NCBI RefSeq assembly: GCF_003945595.2
Contig: NW_024104332.1
Location: 4,278,001 to 4,342,000 of the forward strand
DNA length: 64,000 bases
Reading direction: 5' to 3'
DNA from: Pipra filicauda
Taxonomy: Eukaryota > Chordata > Aves > Passeriformes > Pipridae
The position numbers and the translations under genes are program-made. Each line of letters opens with the position of its first letter. Position 1 is the first letter of the stretch. The notes beneath the pieces are model-generated. The model saw only the letters and a list, made by a program, of their open reading frames with translations, was not told the DNA's origin and did not search any database. Of the stretch, positions 42,612 through 55,900 are shown piece after piece.

Positions 42612-42702
42612 TGCAATCCCTGTACAGGCCATTCACTTAAGAGCTGGACTTGATGGTCTTTCTGGGTCCCTTCCAACTGGGTCCCTTCCCTTCTCTGATT
42701 GT
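42612..42702 (+). mobile_element. CR1 LINE 3' tail, plus strand, rearranged end
   Basis: GTGCAATCCCTGTACAGGCC, then GAGCTGGACTTGATGGTCTT and TCTGGGTCCCTTCCAACT. The motif GGGTCCCTTCC is repeated immediately (GGGTCCCTTCCC) and the usual ATTCTATG terminus is replaced by TTCTCTGATTGTG. Confidence 0.7.
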
Positions 42703-42730
42703 GACCAAAGACAATATTAACATGCAAACA

Positions 42731-43182
42731 TGGTTTCACATAACCTGCTCCTATAAATAATCATCAATGAACAAAGCAAACGGTTTTTCTTGTCATTCCA
42801 TCCTTATGTGCTGTGGACATTCTCTTTTTTTACAAGAGCCCAGCTCTAAACTGTAACAGGAGCCTGACTGGAAGGTCAGAGGTGACAGACCCCTGCTTAT
42901 AATTAGAATTATTATCTATCAGTCACCCTACAGCTGTATGTCTTTAACACCTTTTTAACCATAGTGCCCAAATGAACAATTTCAATTCATCCACATGGAG
43001 TTCATGCTTCATTTGAGATAAATGGCATACAGGATTGCTTTTTAAATTAAACTCAGTGTTATCACCACACCCAAAATAAAAATGTTCACCCCTAAAATGT
43101 AAAGTTATTTGCAACTACAACTCCTAAAGACTATTTTAAGGCTTTCTTTCCCTCACCAAGTTTTGCCACTTTCTAAAGGAAA
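42731..43182. repeat. Direct duplication, copy 2 (452 bp)
   Basis: Same orientation as copy 1, about 2.62 kb downstream. Differences from copy 1: C to T in TACGTG (a CpG loss), A to G in ACAAGAG, G to A in GGTGGCAG, A to G in TTTTACC, and T7 versus T6. The left border lies about 30 bp from a CR1 tail. Confidence 0.97.
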
Positions 43183-46100
43183 GTGCAAAGCCCATAGAGC
43201 GGTGTTATTAAAAGCAAACAAACAAACCCCAAAACACCAAAGAGAAAAACAAACAAAAAAAGATACTCATAGAGATACGGACTGTCACTGATTTAACTCC
43301 AAAAACAGTCTCCCTTCTGTCATTGCAAAAGAATTGTACTTTAGAATAAAGGAAAATTGCATGTCCCTCTCTTTGTAGACATTCTCCACTGGTTTTGCAA
43401 ACACAGACATGTGTTGAAAAGTTGAAAGGGAGGCTGAGGTATTTTCCACCAGCACCAGTGGGTACAGCCCACTGCTCAGGAGAAAGGATAGGGTAGCAAC
43501 TTCACACATACTTCTCTTTTTCCTTTTCCTTCCCTAATTTCCCTTCTTTTATGCACAACATAATATCATCTGGCCTCAACTGCAGTGATTAGACATGGTG
43601 ATGAACTCAGCCATTCAGCCCAGTTCCCTACAATGGGTGCCAAGACAAAGAAATCATTCCTATTTCTGTTAAAGCAACATTTTCTGTTAAAGGTATTGAC
43701 TGTCAAGTTTAAATACTATCTCCTGTTTCTAGACTAGATAAGAAAGAGATTCCCACAGACTTAAGTAAAACAGTAAACAAGTAAAAAAAAAAAGTAAATA
43801 AGTAAATAAGATGTCTGGACCATCCTAACTGTCTTGAAGTCAGCACAAACTATTTAAAGCTTGAAAATACTTTCTTTTTTAATAATGCCTCCTTCGGTTG
43901 CAACTGAGAGCAACAGTATAATGAGATTGATTAGCCTAGTAATGATTCATTCTGAACTGTAACTAAGTAAATTGTAGAGAACTGGCATGGGTTTGGATTA
44001 AATACTTGTGGGTATGCATCATTAAATAAATAGAATTTTTTAAAAAATCGTTTTCCTTGCTTGCTTCCACCTAATCCTTGCATTGGCACTGTTGCCACAG
44101 TCACAAATCAGCAGCATCTCTGCAGTCTACCCATGGAACACCTTGGCACGTTCCATTCACTGACTTCTCAACAACCACAAGGAGACCACAGATTTCAACC
44201 AGTGCTGCATTTGACCAGCTGACCCTGCAGCCTCTGTGTTCATTTTAACTTTCTTATATGTGTTCTGCACTGTCTTTGAGGCCCTATACATCTCTTTCAA
44301 AGCATTTATTTAAAGCAGCCTCTGAAAGTGCATTATCACCCTACAGGCAGGAAATGTGAGTTACCCCAAAGGGAGAGAATGTGCTCTGAGGTACATTAAA
44401 ATACACAGTGAAATATAAAATTAACAATGTCTTCAGAAAACGGACACCAAAATTATCACCTTTTCCAGGCCTGTTGTATTATGTGTTCAGGTCCAGAATG
44501 AACTGAAAGTTGTGATGCAATGAAATCACAATGTATGTACATCTGGCTGCAGGGCACAGCTGGAAAGAAGAAAAGGGGTACCTCGCAAAAATGGGTTCCC
44601 TTGTCGCTAAGATTAGAGGGTTTTTATCACTGCTGCCTCAATGCAATCATTGTCAGGATACTGTAGTGGATCTCCTTTTCTGGACCCCATGTGATTTTTA
44701 ACAGTCCAGATAATGGACTGGCTTGATAATTACAGGTCTAAGATTACACTTCATTGCATAAGAGATGATTAAATTTAAAGGACAATCCTGGCAGATATTT
44801 CTGTGTCATCATCTTCATACTCTGTTTTTCAAATAACACATCTCAAGGGACATACTAAAGACACATGAAACATGATTCAGTATGTTCTTTTGAATGCAGA
44901 CAAATGCCAAACTGGCTTTTCCTCTTGTACAGTATAAAAAACTATTTAAAAATTGAGAACATGAGATGCCCTCAGTTACGAATAGATGGTGAAAGCAGCA
45001 TGTTCTCATTTTCAGTGATGACAGAAAGCACAGTTCAGCAAAAAATGCTTTGTTTCTCCCCACTGGCTTTGAACTTGTGCATTATATTTTTGTAAGCTCT
45101 CTTCATCATCTCTAAATCCTTGGCATGGGCATGTGATAGGAAATTACAATATTATAGTGCCTCCAACTATGTGTCATTAAAATTATTCCTCTCTGCTTTG
45201 AGGCTCACAGTTAATTCCTCTGCAGATTGGGGTAAGGGCCTCTGAGGTCTGCAGCACATGAAGCTGTGAGCCCCAGACCTACCAAGCCTTGCAGTGGGAG
45301 TGCAACAGAGGGGGACCTGTCCTGCCAGAGCTCCAGAAGCTGCAGGCAGGCCCTGAGCTCTCAAAGATAATTGCTCACAACAAGATCCATTTTTACCTCA
45401 AGGTCTCTGACCACCCAGCCATGCTGGCAGTAAACTACGGCAGGGATCCTTTTTAGTTGACACTGTCTGACACTGGATTTTTCCTCTTCTTTCCTGTAAG
45501 CCATGTAGGAACACCTGCAAGAGGAAAGCTCCTTGAGGCTTCCACCTCTCATGTGAATGGGACCAAACATATTCTGATCTTCTTTTGTTTATAGATTTAG
45601 TTTATTTAGCTAACTTGCCTCCTTTGAGTCCATGTTGGCTCTGTTCTAAGAGCCAAGATGTTCTTTTCAACAGCTAGTATCTTTTTTTATGTTTTTTTGT
45701 AAATCTTCTGCAGCACCCATCAGCAAGTGCTTCCTTCACACACTGGCAGTTGACCACAACAGCTATTCCAGACTAGTTATTCCAGAACTCCCATTGTGAA
45801 CACTGTTCCTCCAGAATAAAAAAGGGTCGTGTTTCTTTCATCCCTAAATTGCTTTATTTATGTTGTAAGAAAACATTTTAAACCATAAACTATTTTTTTC
45901 TGGAATATCTACTCTGGCAGAATTCCAAGCACAGTTGTCCCATCAGCAGCTAAGGGGGAAGCAAAACAAAGCTCTCCAGGAGTGCAGGCCATATTTTGAA
46001 TCTATAAATCAGCATACCCTAGTATTAGGCCCTTGAAGAATCTTTGTTTAGTAATTTTGTACTAAAAATTAACTGTTCTTGTATGGTTGCCACATGACTC

Positions 46101-46957
46101 CATGTCTGGTATGGCCCAGCATTCAGCAAATAGCCATGATGGTAAAAATGCACTGGTTTAGCTTATCATTTTCCTAGACACAGAAAAGGGAAGATATCTC
46201 GGTTTGTTGAAAGACAAAATGAAAAAAAAATATTGCAGAAAGCTTATATTTATTTATAAGCCCTCAAGGACTGTGCCACTAAATATCTGTGTGTTTTACA
46301 AATGCACAAAAGCACAGATATTGCAACCAGCATTTGAAGGAGCACTAAAGGCTGGATGCTCCAGCCAATTCCCCCCTAATTTTGGCTTGGGGCCCGTGTA
46401 ACTCCTCTGAACTCAACAGGCTTCAGTGTATCTGACATCAGAATCTTCACCCTGGAGGAGCTTACTTGGAGACAAAGAAACAAACCTATTCTTTTCTCAA
46501 TTTAGGCCACACGAGTTCAACATGTTTTTCTGTTAACAGCAGTTGAACGTGCTAACCAGCGAGATTTCAATCAGCAAAAAGCTCTGAGGAATCAAATCCA
46601 CAGGAATTTTCAAGACTGCCTTACCTGCGCAAGCTCCTGGTCTATCATACTTTATCTTTTGCCACACAGAGAGAAATATGTTGTATAAGAAGTCTAAAAG
46701 AAATATGCCAGACCTGCACTCTTTGGTGGAAATCAGTGCCCTTCATATGGGACAGGATGCAGAATTGCTGCTCTTGGTTCATCTGCTGCTGGGATCTTTA
46801 TCAGAGGTGATTTTTTAGTACATGAAAGATTAGATTCTAAATGGTATAGCAATAAAATAAAATGTTACAGACTAAACTCCATTTCCATCACTCCAGAAAA
46901 AATACAGTAATTAAACACCCCTCTAAGATATCAATCAACTAAAGTGGTTTTTTTTAG

Positions 46958-47030
46958 AAGTTATTTACTTTATTAACTTTTTAAAGTTATTTTTAAAGTT
47001 ATTTACTTTTATTAAAGTTATTTAAATTGT
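46958..47030. repeat. Irregular tandem repeat of TTAAAGTTATTT
   Basis: Several imperfect copies of (T)TAAAGTTATTTACTTT in an AT-only tract. Confidence 0.8.
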
Positions 47031-47243
47031 AGTTTCCAAGTATTGAGGATAGTGAAGGAAATAATTGTTTACTTTCAGAACAACTTGAAGTACATCAAAA
47101 ATAGGGAACACAAAATGCAAAATTCTAAAATGCTAGAAATTTCCCATATTCCCTTCTCTCTGGTCTTTTGTCATTAAGATCAACACACCTGGGGTTTATA
47201 TATTACTGTTAATCTGATAACAGTTAACATAACATTATATGCA

Positions 47244-47492
47244 TAGAACCACAGAATGGCCTGGTTGGAAGGGACCTTAAAGGTTATCTTGTTCCAAGCC
47301 CCTGCCACGGGCAGGGACACCTTCCACTAGATCAGGTTACTCCAAGCCCCATCTAACCTGGCCTTGGACAGGGGTGGGACAGCCACAACTTCTCTGGGCA
47401 ACCTGTGCCAGGGCCTCACCACCCTCACAGTGAAGAATTTCTTCCTAATATCTGATCTAAGCCTGCCCTCTGTCAGTTTGAACACCCTACAA
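47244..47492 (-). mobile_element. CR1 LINE 3' part, minus strand, about 250 bp
   Basis: ATAGAACCACAGAATGGCCT, GGTTGGAAGGGACCTTAAAG, then a GGGCAGGGACACCTTCCACT-type block and GAAGAATTTCTTCCTAATAT are the reverse complement of a CR1 3' region. It belongs to a different subfamily from the two long copies. Similarity ends near GTCAGTTTGAACACC. Confidence 0.9.
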
Positions 47493-50400
47493 GAGATAAC
47501 AGCACACTGGCTTTATGTCTTTAATAACATTTTGGATCTTCTTACCTTGAACAATAGTCCTAGATTTTATCAAAAAATCATTAATATAGCATTCATAATT
47601 TAGGAAAAATAAAACTGTGTGTTTGTTCAGTGTTTTCTGATGTCACTAAAAGCAAAGGAGTGCTTTGGGCTCTGTCCTTTTAGCCAGTGTGCTCAAATCC
47701 TTAAACGATTCCAGGTTTATATTCAATTTGCAAATCCTGCTTTTGTATCTAAAACACTCATCTGTCTACTCTTCGAAAGAGAAGAATTTGCCAGAATAAT
47801 TTCTGTAACAGAATTCTTTTCCTCTCAGACAGTTTCAAACAGAGTGGCCCGTCCGTGACGCCAGACTTTCTTTTCCCCAGCCCAACCCAATTAAATTACA
47901 AACATTTTTCTTCATCTGATCACAATAGCACTAAGATTTGTTAGTGCCTGTGATGCACAAGCCACAGAAGTCCAGTTTTGCTTGCAGCTGGACAGTGCCA
48001 GTAGTTTTCTTGGAAAAATCTCCAAACAGCTGAAGTTTACCCATGTCGTCCGGGTAACAGAACTGCTCAGACCAGTCACCCAGACCTCGGTCCAGCTCCC
48101 ATCCCATTGCAAAGCAGCAGTGTCACATTGCTGATTCATACAGCTGCACTGGGCAAAAATGTCTCCATTAAGGCACCTTTCCAAGGGACTTCGACCTACT
48201 CTGACCTGCTCGTAAATCTGCACGCTCACCTCTTTCCCAGGGTTGTTACATCCAGTGTCATAAATTACACTATCCTTTAGCTACACACGGACGTTCCTGT
48301 TTCTTTCCAATGTTGTTCTGAGCCTCTGTGATGATCTCCTCTTTCCTTTTTTAGGTTTCTAACTAAATCCCTATATTACTTTGTTGCTGAACACAGGGCA
48401 AATATATCTGGCAAATCATAGCCTGCTGCAAGGGAGAGTCTGAAAGGTCACAAGTTTGTGCTCTGTTTCTTTAAATTAGTATAGAAAAATACCAACTGTT
48501 GGAAAAGTATCTGTCATGGTTATCTTTCAAATAATATTTTTTAAAGAAGTGAAAATATTCCCTTTTTTATTTAATTATTTTTGAGTCTTTTCATACAACA
48601 CAGCCCTTTGGATGAATTTGCTCTTTCCTACAACAAGGGCTCATTCTTGTTTCTCTGTATTTCTCCACAGAATGATAACTATCCAACTGTGGACACAGGA
48701 GTGCTAGGCTCTGCTTACAGCTTTCTTCATGTCACCTGCAGAATGGATACTTAAATCTTGCTAGCCCATAGTTGAACATGAATGAAAAGCATACTGGAGA
48801 GGCTAAGTGTTCTTGGTCACAAAAACCTCCAGATGATCTCTCTATATTAAACTGATATTAAAAAGATTTAAGAAATTCTTTCTAGCTTCCAATACAATGG
48901 GCTTAGGTCAGGTAGTTGTATGTTGAAGCCATGCATAATACTCAAAGTGGAGTGAAGATGCCTTGTCTATCAAGACGAAAATACAGATTAATTCAATGCT
49001 GGCTTTTTTTCAACTCATACTGAATTTATATGTGTGAAATAAAGACAAGTAAAACTGGAAAAAAAATATTACCCAAAGACATCAGAAGTTTTCTCCAAAG
49101 AGATTTGCTCCTAAGAAAGATACTTACACTGCCTGTCATGTAATTTTGTGAATTTACTCTTTTTTCCTTCTCACTGACAGCGAGGGAATGCGAACTTTGA
49201 ACAGTGACCGTGAAATGTTCAAAACACTCTCAGATTATTACCATTATTTCAATTTCTTAAACTGTACTAACAGTAATGTTGAGAGGACACACAGCAATTT
49301 CAGCAACCCAAATTCAGTTATTCACAATGAGCAAGAGCCACCCTGGAGGCAACACGGTTCCCAAGCTAGAGATTTTCTAATTGCTTGTCTCAAGATGATC
49401 AGGATCAAAGGGTACAAGGCCCAGGGGCTGGAGGAATTTCCTCCTAAGAGATCACTGAGCTGTTTTGCCTGGAAATAGTATTATTTGCCTACAATGCAAT
49501 GATATATTTCGGGTGCTGTTAGATCTTTTCATTCTTCCTCCTGCGTCCTCCATGACAGATAAACCTTCTAGGGTGAATCATGCACGTAACAAAATGAGTT
49601 ATTGAAGACAAGAAGCTGAAAATAAATGCTTTTCTTACATTGAGTTCATATGCATTTTGTCGAAAGGGTTAGAAAAGGAGTGCTTGATAACTGAATTACT
49701 GTGCTTCCTTACTGAAGTCACTTCCTGATAAGCAGCCAAACTAATTTGCTAAAATGAACGAGAGAGTCACAACTGGTGTAGTATCATTATGACTAAGACA
49801 ACCTATGTTATTTACTTCTAAACGATATGTACAAGCCAAATAAGAACATTATGAATGTCTTGAAGTATCCAGTTTTCTACACTCAAAGGGGTAAAACCAT
49901 TTACAAGAAACCACTGTCAAAGATCTTAACACTGCCTTCAACCTTAACCTTTGTTTTTATTTTCTTTCCCAAAGTGAAGCCTTCACCTCAGCAGGTTTGG
50001 CAGGTAATAAACCATATTTTCATAAAATATGTTCAAAACACAGACACGCATAAAAAACCCCAAGAAACCACAACTTCCACCTGAAACTCACAATGAAATA
50101 AGCACAAGATTATTCCACAGAATATAAAAAGAGATTTGAATTATGATATCTATAGACTATAAGGTTAAGTAGCACTGAATATATTTGTAGGACTTTTCAG
50201 TATACCTGAAATCAAAGGGAACACACAAACTCCAAACATCTCAAAAAACTTTCCTGAAAGTTTTAATAAAGCCATTCCTGCTGTTATATTGGAAGTAGTT
50301 CCCACCCTCAATAAAGTTCTTTCGTGTTCTGCCATCATGTCAATGACCCTTTGTAGTCAATGCTTCGTCTTCTGTAAGAAACCAAGCCAGAGGAAGTAGC

Positions 50401-52874
50401 TTTCTTCTCTTCTACTTTTCTAGTAAGTACATTTTCACTGTTATGACCTTGAATTAAGGTCTGAAATGTTCTGAATTAGAACATTTGGTTGCACTTTAAA
50501 AAAGCTCATTCGGTTTAGAGCAATGAGCTCGAAAACCTTCCCAAAAATTCTGCTGACCAGAAAGCTTTCTGTTTCTGCCTTTTAGGCTGTTTAGCTACAG
50601 AATTAGGGCTGATAATTAACCTAATGCTTAAAAGCTATCAATCCTTTATGGGGCCACCCTTAAATTAATTTTAAAAACTCTGTGCTACTGCAATTTATGG
50701 ACTCTCAGGTGGAAGTAACAAGATTTCCAAATGTTCTTTATCAAATCTACCACCCTCCTGGCCCTCTCCTGCTGAAGACAGACGTAATGGTCTTTCTGGA
50801 CTTACTTCAGTCAGGCACAAAGTCTGAGCCTGCACACACAGCTTAAAGTATTTCAAATTTACCTTTGTTGAACAAGGGCCAGAATTTGTAATGAAGCGCT
50901 TAAGGAGAGCATCCACATGAGCAGAATGTTCCACAGAGGAGCTGCAACAACAGCAAAATTGTGTTTGAGACAGTGCATCAGCACGTTGTTGCTCAACATG
51001 CTTCATTCCCATTGCAACCTAAAATGCTGGAAATCCGCCCTGTGTAAATGTGGTGTTTTGTTAAGGAGAATACAAACCTTACAGGGGCCTGCCCACAGCA
51101 TCAGACATAGAAGTCAGGCGACAGGGAAGACAACTAGAGTTTACCTGTCACTGAAGCCCCCAACTCAAGCAAATGGTAAAATACCAGTTTTTACACTAAT
51201 TATTTCCTACTAAGCATTTCCCTGAACTAAAGAGCTGATACTCTAGGAAGGAGCTGGTTCACTAGCAAATTTTAGGCAGAAAATTATTTTTAAACTTAAA
51301 ATATTCCCGCTATTTGGTACAGTGGAGCTGATATCAAACTCTGCACAGAAATAAACACAGGCACCAAATCTGGTACCACAAACTGAACTGTGGAAGAGGC
51401 AGTAGCATCCAGAGCCAAATTTGTTAAGCCTTATCTTAAAATAGCTCTTACTTTTGGTGATTATTTTGCAATGTTGACAGGCTACATTTCCAGCTTCTTG
51501 GGCTGTATCCTGAACCTGACCAGCTCTGTACTGGAAGCAGGAGGTTTCAAATATAGAAATATCTCTGCCACTAGCACCAATTTCAGGTTGTCCCAGGCTG
51601 GTTCATACTGGGTGTGTCTCAGTGGTTATGCTGAAAGCCTGTGGGCAGTTTGTGATGGTTGGAGGAATTGTGTCAGTGGAGCTTGAGAGACGGGATGAGC
51701 GTGTTAAGGATGCTGCAAAGTAATAAAGCATATTTCAGAGAACATAAGGTGGTGAACAAAACCACCAACAGATTTCATGTACTAACCTCTGTAGAAAATA
51801 TTTCCTACCTAACCACATTTGGGAGTGTTGGTGATTTCACTGTGTGTGAAACAGTGTGATATTGCCAGTTAGGAAAGAGGATCTAAAAAAACCCGGCAGT
51901 GAAAACCAACATGCTGCATTAATGCAGTCGAGGTGTATAAGGAATTCTGGAACATTAAAAGTTAAAATACTCTGTAACTAAGTTCATGCTTTAAAGTAGA
52001 TGAGTACTTAACATGCACAGCAAAGTGACTTTTCTTAAGCACATAACCTTCTTGCCTAAATTTTAGACCACACTGAGACACCTTCACAAGCCCTGTGAAT
52101 TTAATTTATTTAGATTTCAAAGTAGAAGATTTAGAAAGATAAAAAGTGCAGACTCTTTATTGTAAATTTTAAATGATTTTTCAGTTCAGTTGAAAGTACA
52201 GGGCGTAAATTTCTGTTTGGAGAACGCAATTTAATCTATGACATCATTGATAGTCCAGTGACCACTCTGTCACTCTGTGTACTATGACTAAGAAAAACGA
52301 ACCAACCCAACAACTACGCAAACATCAGTGGCAGTTTTCAAAAATACACCTGCCTGCTGCATCTGAATTACTCTGAGACTATTTCTATAAATTCGTTATA
52401 CATGTGTGCCTGAGTGAAACAATAACTGCAAGGTAATACTGAGTAATAAGTAACAATTACTAAGCATTTCTTCTACTTTCTCCCCTTTCCTTCACCCTCT
52501 GGCTTCCTAGGGCAAAAGTTCACAAACACAGGACTGTCCCATCTGTTTGCAAGATGACTGTTACCACTTACGTTGTCAGCAACTTCAGTTTACAAATATT
52601 TGGCTGCAGTAAGAGATGATGTGGTTTATTGTTCGCTTTTTTTTTCACCCAGACTGAACTCTCACACAAAACTGTTGTTAGCTCCACCTTAGGAGTGATA
52701 ACTGGTGCTTGAATGAGCAGATTTAATATAGTGATTTATTTTTATTCTGTAATATTCAAAAATCCATAAAGAATCAGGACTAAACACTGTAGCAATCTGG
52801 AGAGACACTGCCTTTGCACTGGAGGTGTTTAGAGTTTTATCAGAAAACAAATGGACCCCAAATATTCCCTCCGG

Positions 52875-52914
52875 AAAAAAACAAACAAACAAAAACAAAC
52901 AAACAAACAAAAAA
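52875..52914. repeat. (AAAC)n simple repeat
   Basis: About nine ACAA/AAAC units within an A-rich tract. Confidence 0.9.
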
Positions 52915-55900
52915 TCCCCAACGAAATGTAAAAATAATAAGGAAAATCTCAAAAATTCTACCCAATAATAATTTTTGTTACTGTATTCAAGTTAACAGTA
53001 ATTAGTTGGGAAAAAGCCTGTAGGTATGTAGCCAAATACACTGAAAATCAGGGCCATTCAAGGGGTTGGAAAGAAAGAATTGAGAAGGAGGATACTCTCT
53101 CCCTGAGGGGCAGAGGAAATGATCCTACCAGAGATATTCTGATATTCTGCCAGCCTTGGGCTAGGGAGGCAAGGCCAGGCAGAGTAACCTGGCCACAGGT
53201 TTGTGCAGCCAGTGCCTTGCAATGCCTATGAACCCCAGGGATGGGGAACACTCAGGGACTGAATTCCAAGATGGAATATGTTAACATGAGGATACACAAG
53301 AACATCCATCATTCCTTTCTTTCACGTTCGGTGCTGAAATTTTATCACAGTGTTTATAAATACCAGGATATGTAACATCCCAAAATAGTCTCTTTGGTAC
53401 GTAATGTCGGGGTAAAAAATAGGTTGCTTTGGAATGTTCAGGAAAGTGTCTTTAAAAAAGGTTTGGATCAAATGTGCTGATCAGCTGATCTTACCCACTG
53501 CCACATGAAAGGCCAGAGGTTGTGTCTTTACATTAACCCTGTTATACTTGGGTGGTGATCCCAAAGGATTTGATTTTAAATATAGGTAGTGCTCAATATG
53601 GCATAAAAGACCCAAAATAAGCACGGACTATTTTTCTGTCAAAGAATGATTAAAAAAAAGGAAAATTACACATAACTCTGAGCACCAGTTTCAAAACCAT
53701 GTCCATTGCTATGTCCCGCTATAGACAGAATTCCTGAACATTCACAGGCTCGGAGTGACTTTGTGGGAAACTCACCAAGTTATCCAATGTAAAAATAGGG
53801 CTTTAAGTGCCACATAAAGCTCTCAGCCCATGTTTTGACAAGAGGCAGCAGAGTTTGCTAAATGGACTTTTTAGCAACCGAATTCCGCATTTTCAAAGGC
53901 CAAATACTCAGGTGGATTTTTCCCAAGGCATCTGTCTAATTGAACAAAAGTCAAAGTGAATTTTCATTTACTGTCATTCTTAAACAGGAAAATATGTATT
54001 TAATGTCTTTGCAAATTTACCCTGAAACATTTTGATATGCTAATGTCATGCTGCTCCATCAGCCAATACCTGTATTTTTGAAAGCATCAAACCCAAGGAT
54101 TTTTGCCTTTTCTCGAGGGCATTCAGGACTGATCTTCCATCATCAGAAAATTCCCAAGTCATTCTTCAGAATTCATTTCAAAGTATGCCTGATGTCATAT
54201 ACTAAACCAACTGGAAGCCAGCTGCAGAAAAAAGAGAAGCCAGGAAGGCTGTGAAAAAAACTTGATTTCTAAACTGTCATTTCACAACTTGCTTTAAGAG
54301 CAGAATTGTTATATTAAAAACATACACTTCTCAAACATTGCAATTTAACTTTGGGACTCATTTCTCTTTGTCAAAAGTACTTTTGTTTTGTCCAAACTTC
54401 GCCTGTTTGCTGAAGAAGAAATTTGTAAGGCCTCAAGATTTTTTCCAGGAACAAGACAATACTTGTGTTTTTGGGAATTCAAAACTGTCCAACATATTCT
54501 CAGGAAAAAGGTTCTTTTCAGTGATTCTCCTGAGTATTCTCCTGCTTTTATTAAGCAATAACTTCCCTAGAGGGGATATTTTCTTCCTTCTGATAACAAT
54601 CAAAGATGAATTTATAATCTTAGTTGATCCAATTAATTAAAAATAAATCCAAGAGGAAGAGCAGAGATACAACGAAAGAATTACAGAATTTCATGCACTG
54701 TTACCAAGGCTTGTAATCCGTTAATAAATGTGTTAATTTACTGTTTAATTAGTTACCATAGTTGTGGGGAGAACTGGACTCAGATGAGTAACCTGGGTGT
54801 TGGGGGAAAATGGTTTCAGATGCTGGGAGAAAAAATGGGGCTTGTTCAGAACAACCCACAGTGGCAAACAGGAGATTTTTGATAGTTGGGCAGGAACTGT
54901 GATCTCAAATACACCAAAAAAAATGTACAATGGGTTATTTCTTGTACTGCTCTGTTTTTGCTACTCATTGTCAGACACATTAACGTATTAGAATGGGAAA
55001 TATGCTAATATGATTACCAAAAAATCTGAAAATTAATCAATGAATGCATTTTTAAATTATAAGCACAACGATTTCCTTTGAATCAACCATCAAAAAGACT
55101 GGAAATTCTACGAGGAAGAAAAATTACACCAGTTAAACTCCTGACATTTTTCACCTTTCATTTAACAAATCATTTTATTCCTTTTTATTTTTTTTTTCCG
55201 CATTATGAGGTCATTTCCAAACCTTAAAATAACTTGGCGGTTCTACAAATACTTTTCTGTTTTCTTAACGTTTCCTTGTTTACTTATTGCATGCATTAGC
55301 TTTTTGAACAGGGTTTTCCCAGCAAATTAGTAAATGCAAGCAGAGTTCTTTAAAGGGAAGGCAAGAAAGGGCCCGTGTCACACACGGGGCAAGCCAAGGG
55401 CTCAATTTTGGAACCCTTTATTGAGCACACCCTTAAAAAAATGAATCCTACTGACTCCAGCAATGAAAGTGATTATAAAAGATTATAAAATTGGGTCCAA
55501 AACGCTGAAGATCAAAAAAATGTGAACTACTAATAGGATAACAGTAAAAGGTGAAATTCAACCAGATTTAGGCTCATCCATCTTACTATTTATATAGTTA
55601 TGAAACTTGCATGTTTATGGAATATTGCCAATACATGCATCAAAACCACTTTTTAAAAAAACACAAATGTACTCGTTTGCTTAAATTCTTTTTTTCTTAC
55701 TTTTCAGTTCACAATTCATTTATGTTTTTAAACCTTTTCTCTGCAGTCCTGATGTTTACATCAACTTTTACAACAGATTCCTAAGAAAACTTCGGTAAAG
55801 CAACTCAGAGACATAAATGCTTCACTCTAAATGCAATCTCTGACTATCTCTGACCACAGAAGACCCAGCCTCCTTAGCAACAACTTCCTACTTTTTCCTG

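Noticed and set aside
40107..43182. The two direct repeats as the LTRs of one 3.1-kb retrotransposon
   Set aside because: The repeats start with TG but do not end with CA. There is no matching target-site duplication, no primer-binding site after copy 1, no purine tract before copy 2, and no coding sequence between them.
47912..48229. 105-codon minus-strand ORF with several cysteines
   Set aside because: No match to a known cysteine-rich fold and no flanking exon structure; treated as chance.
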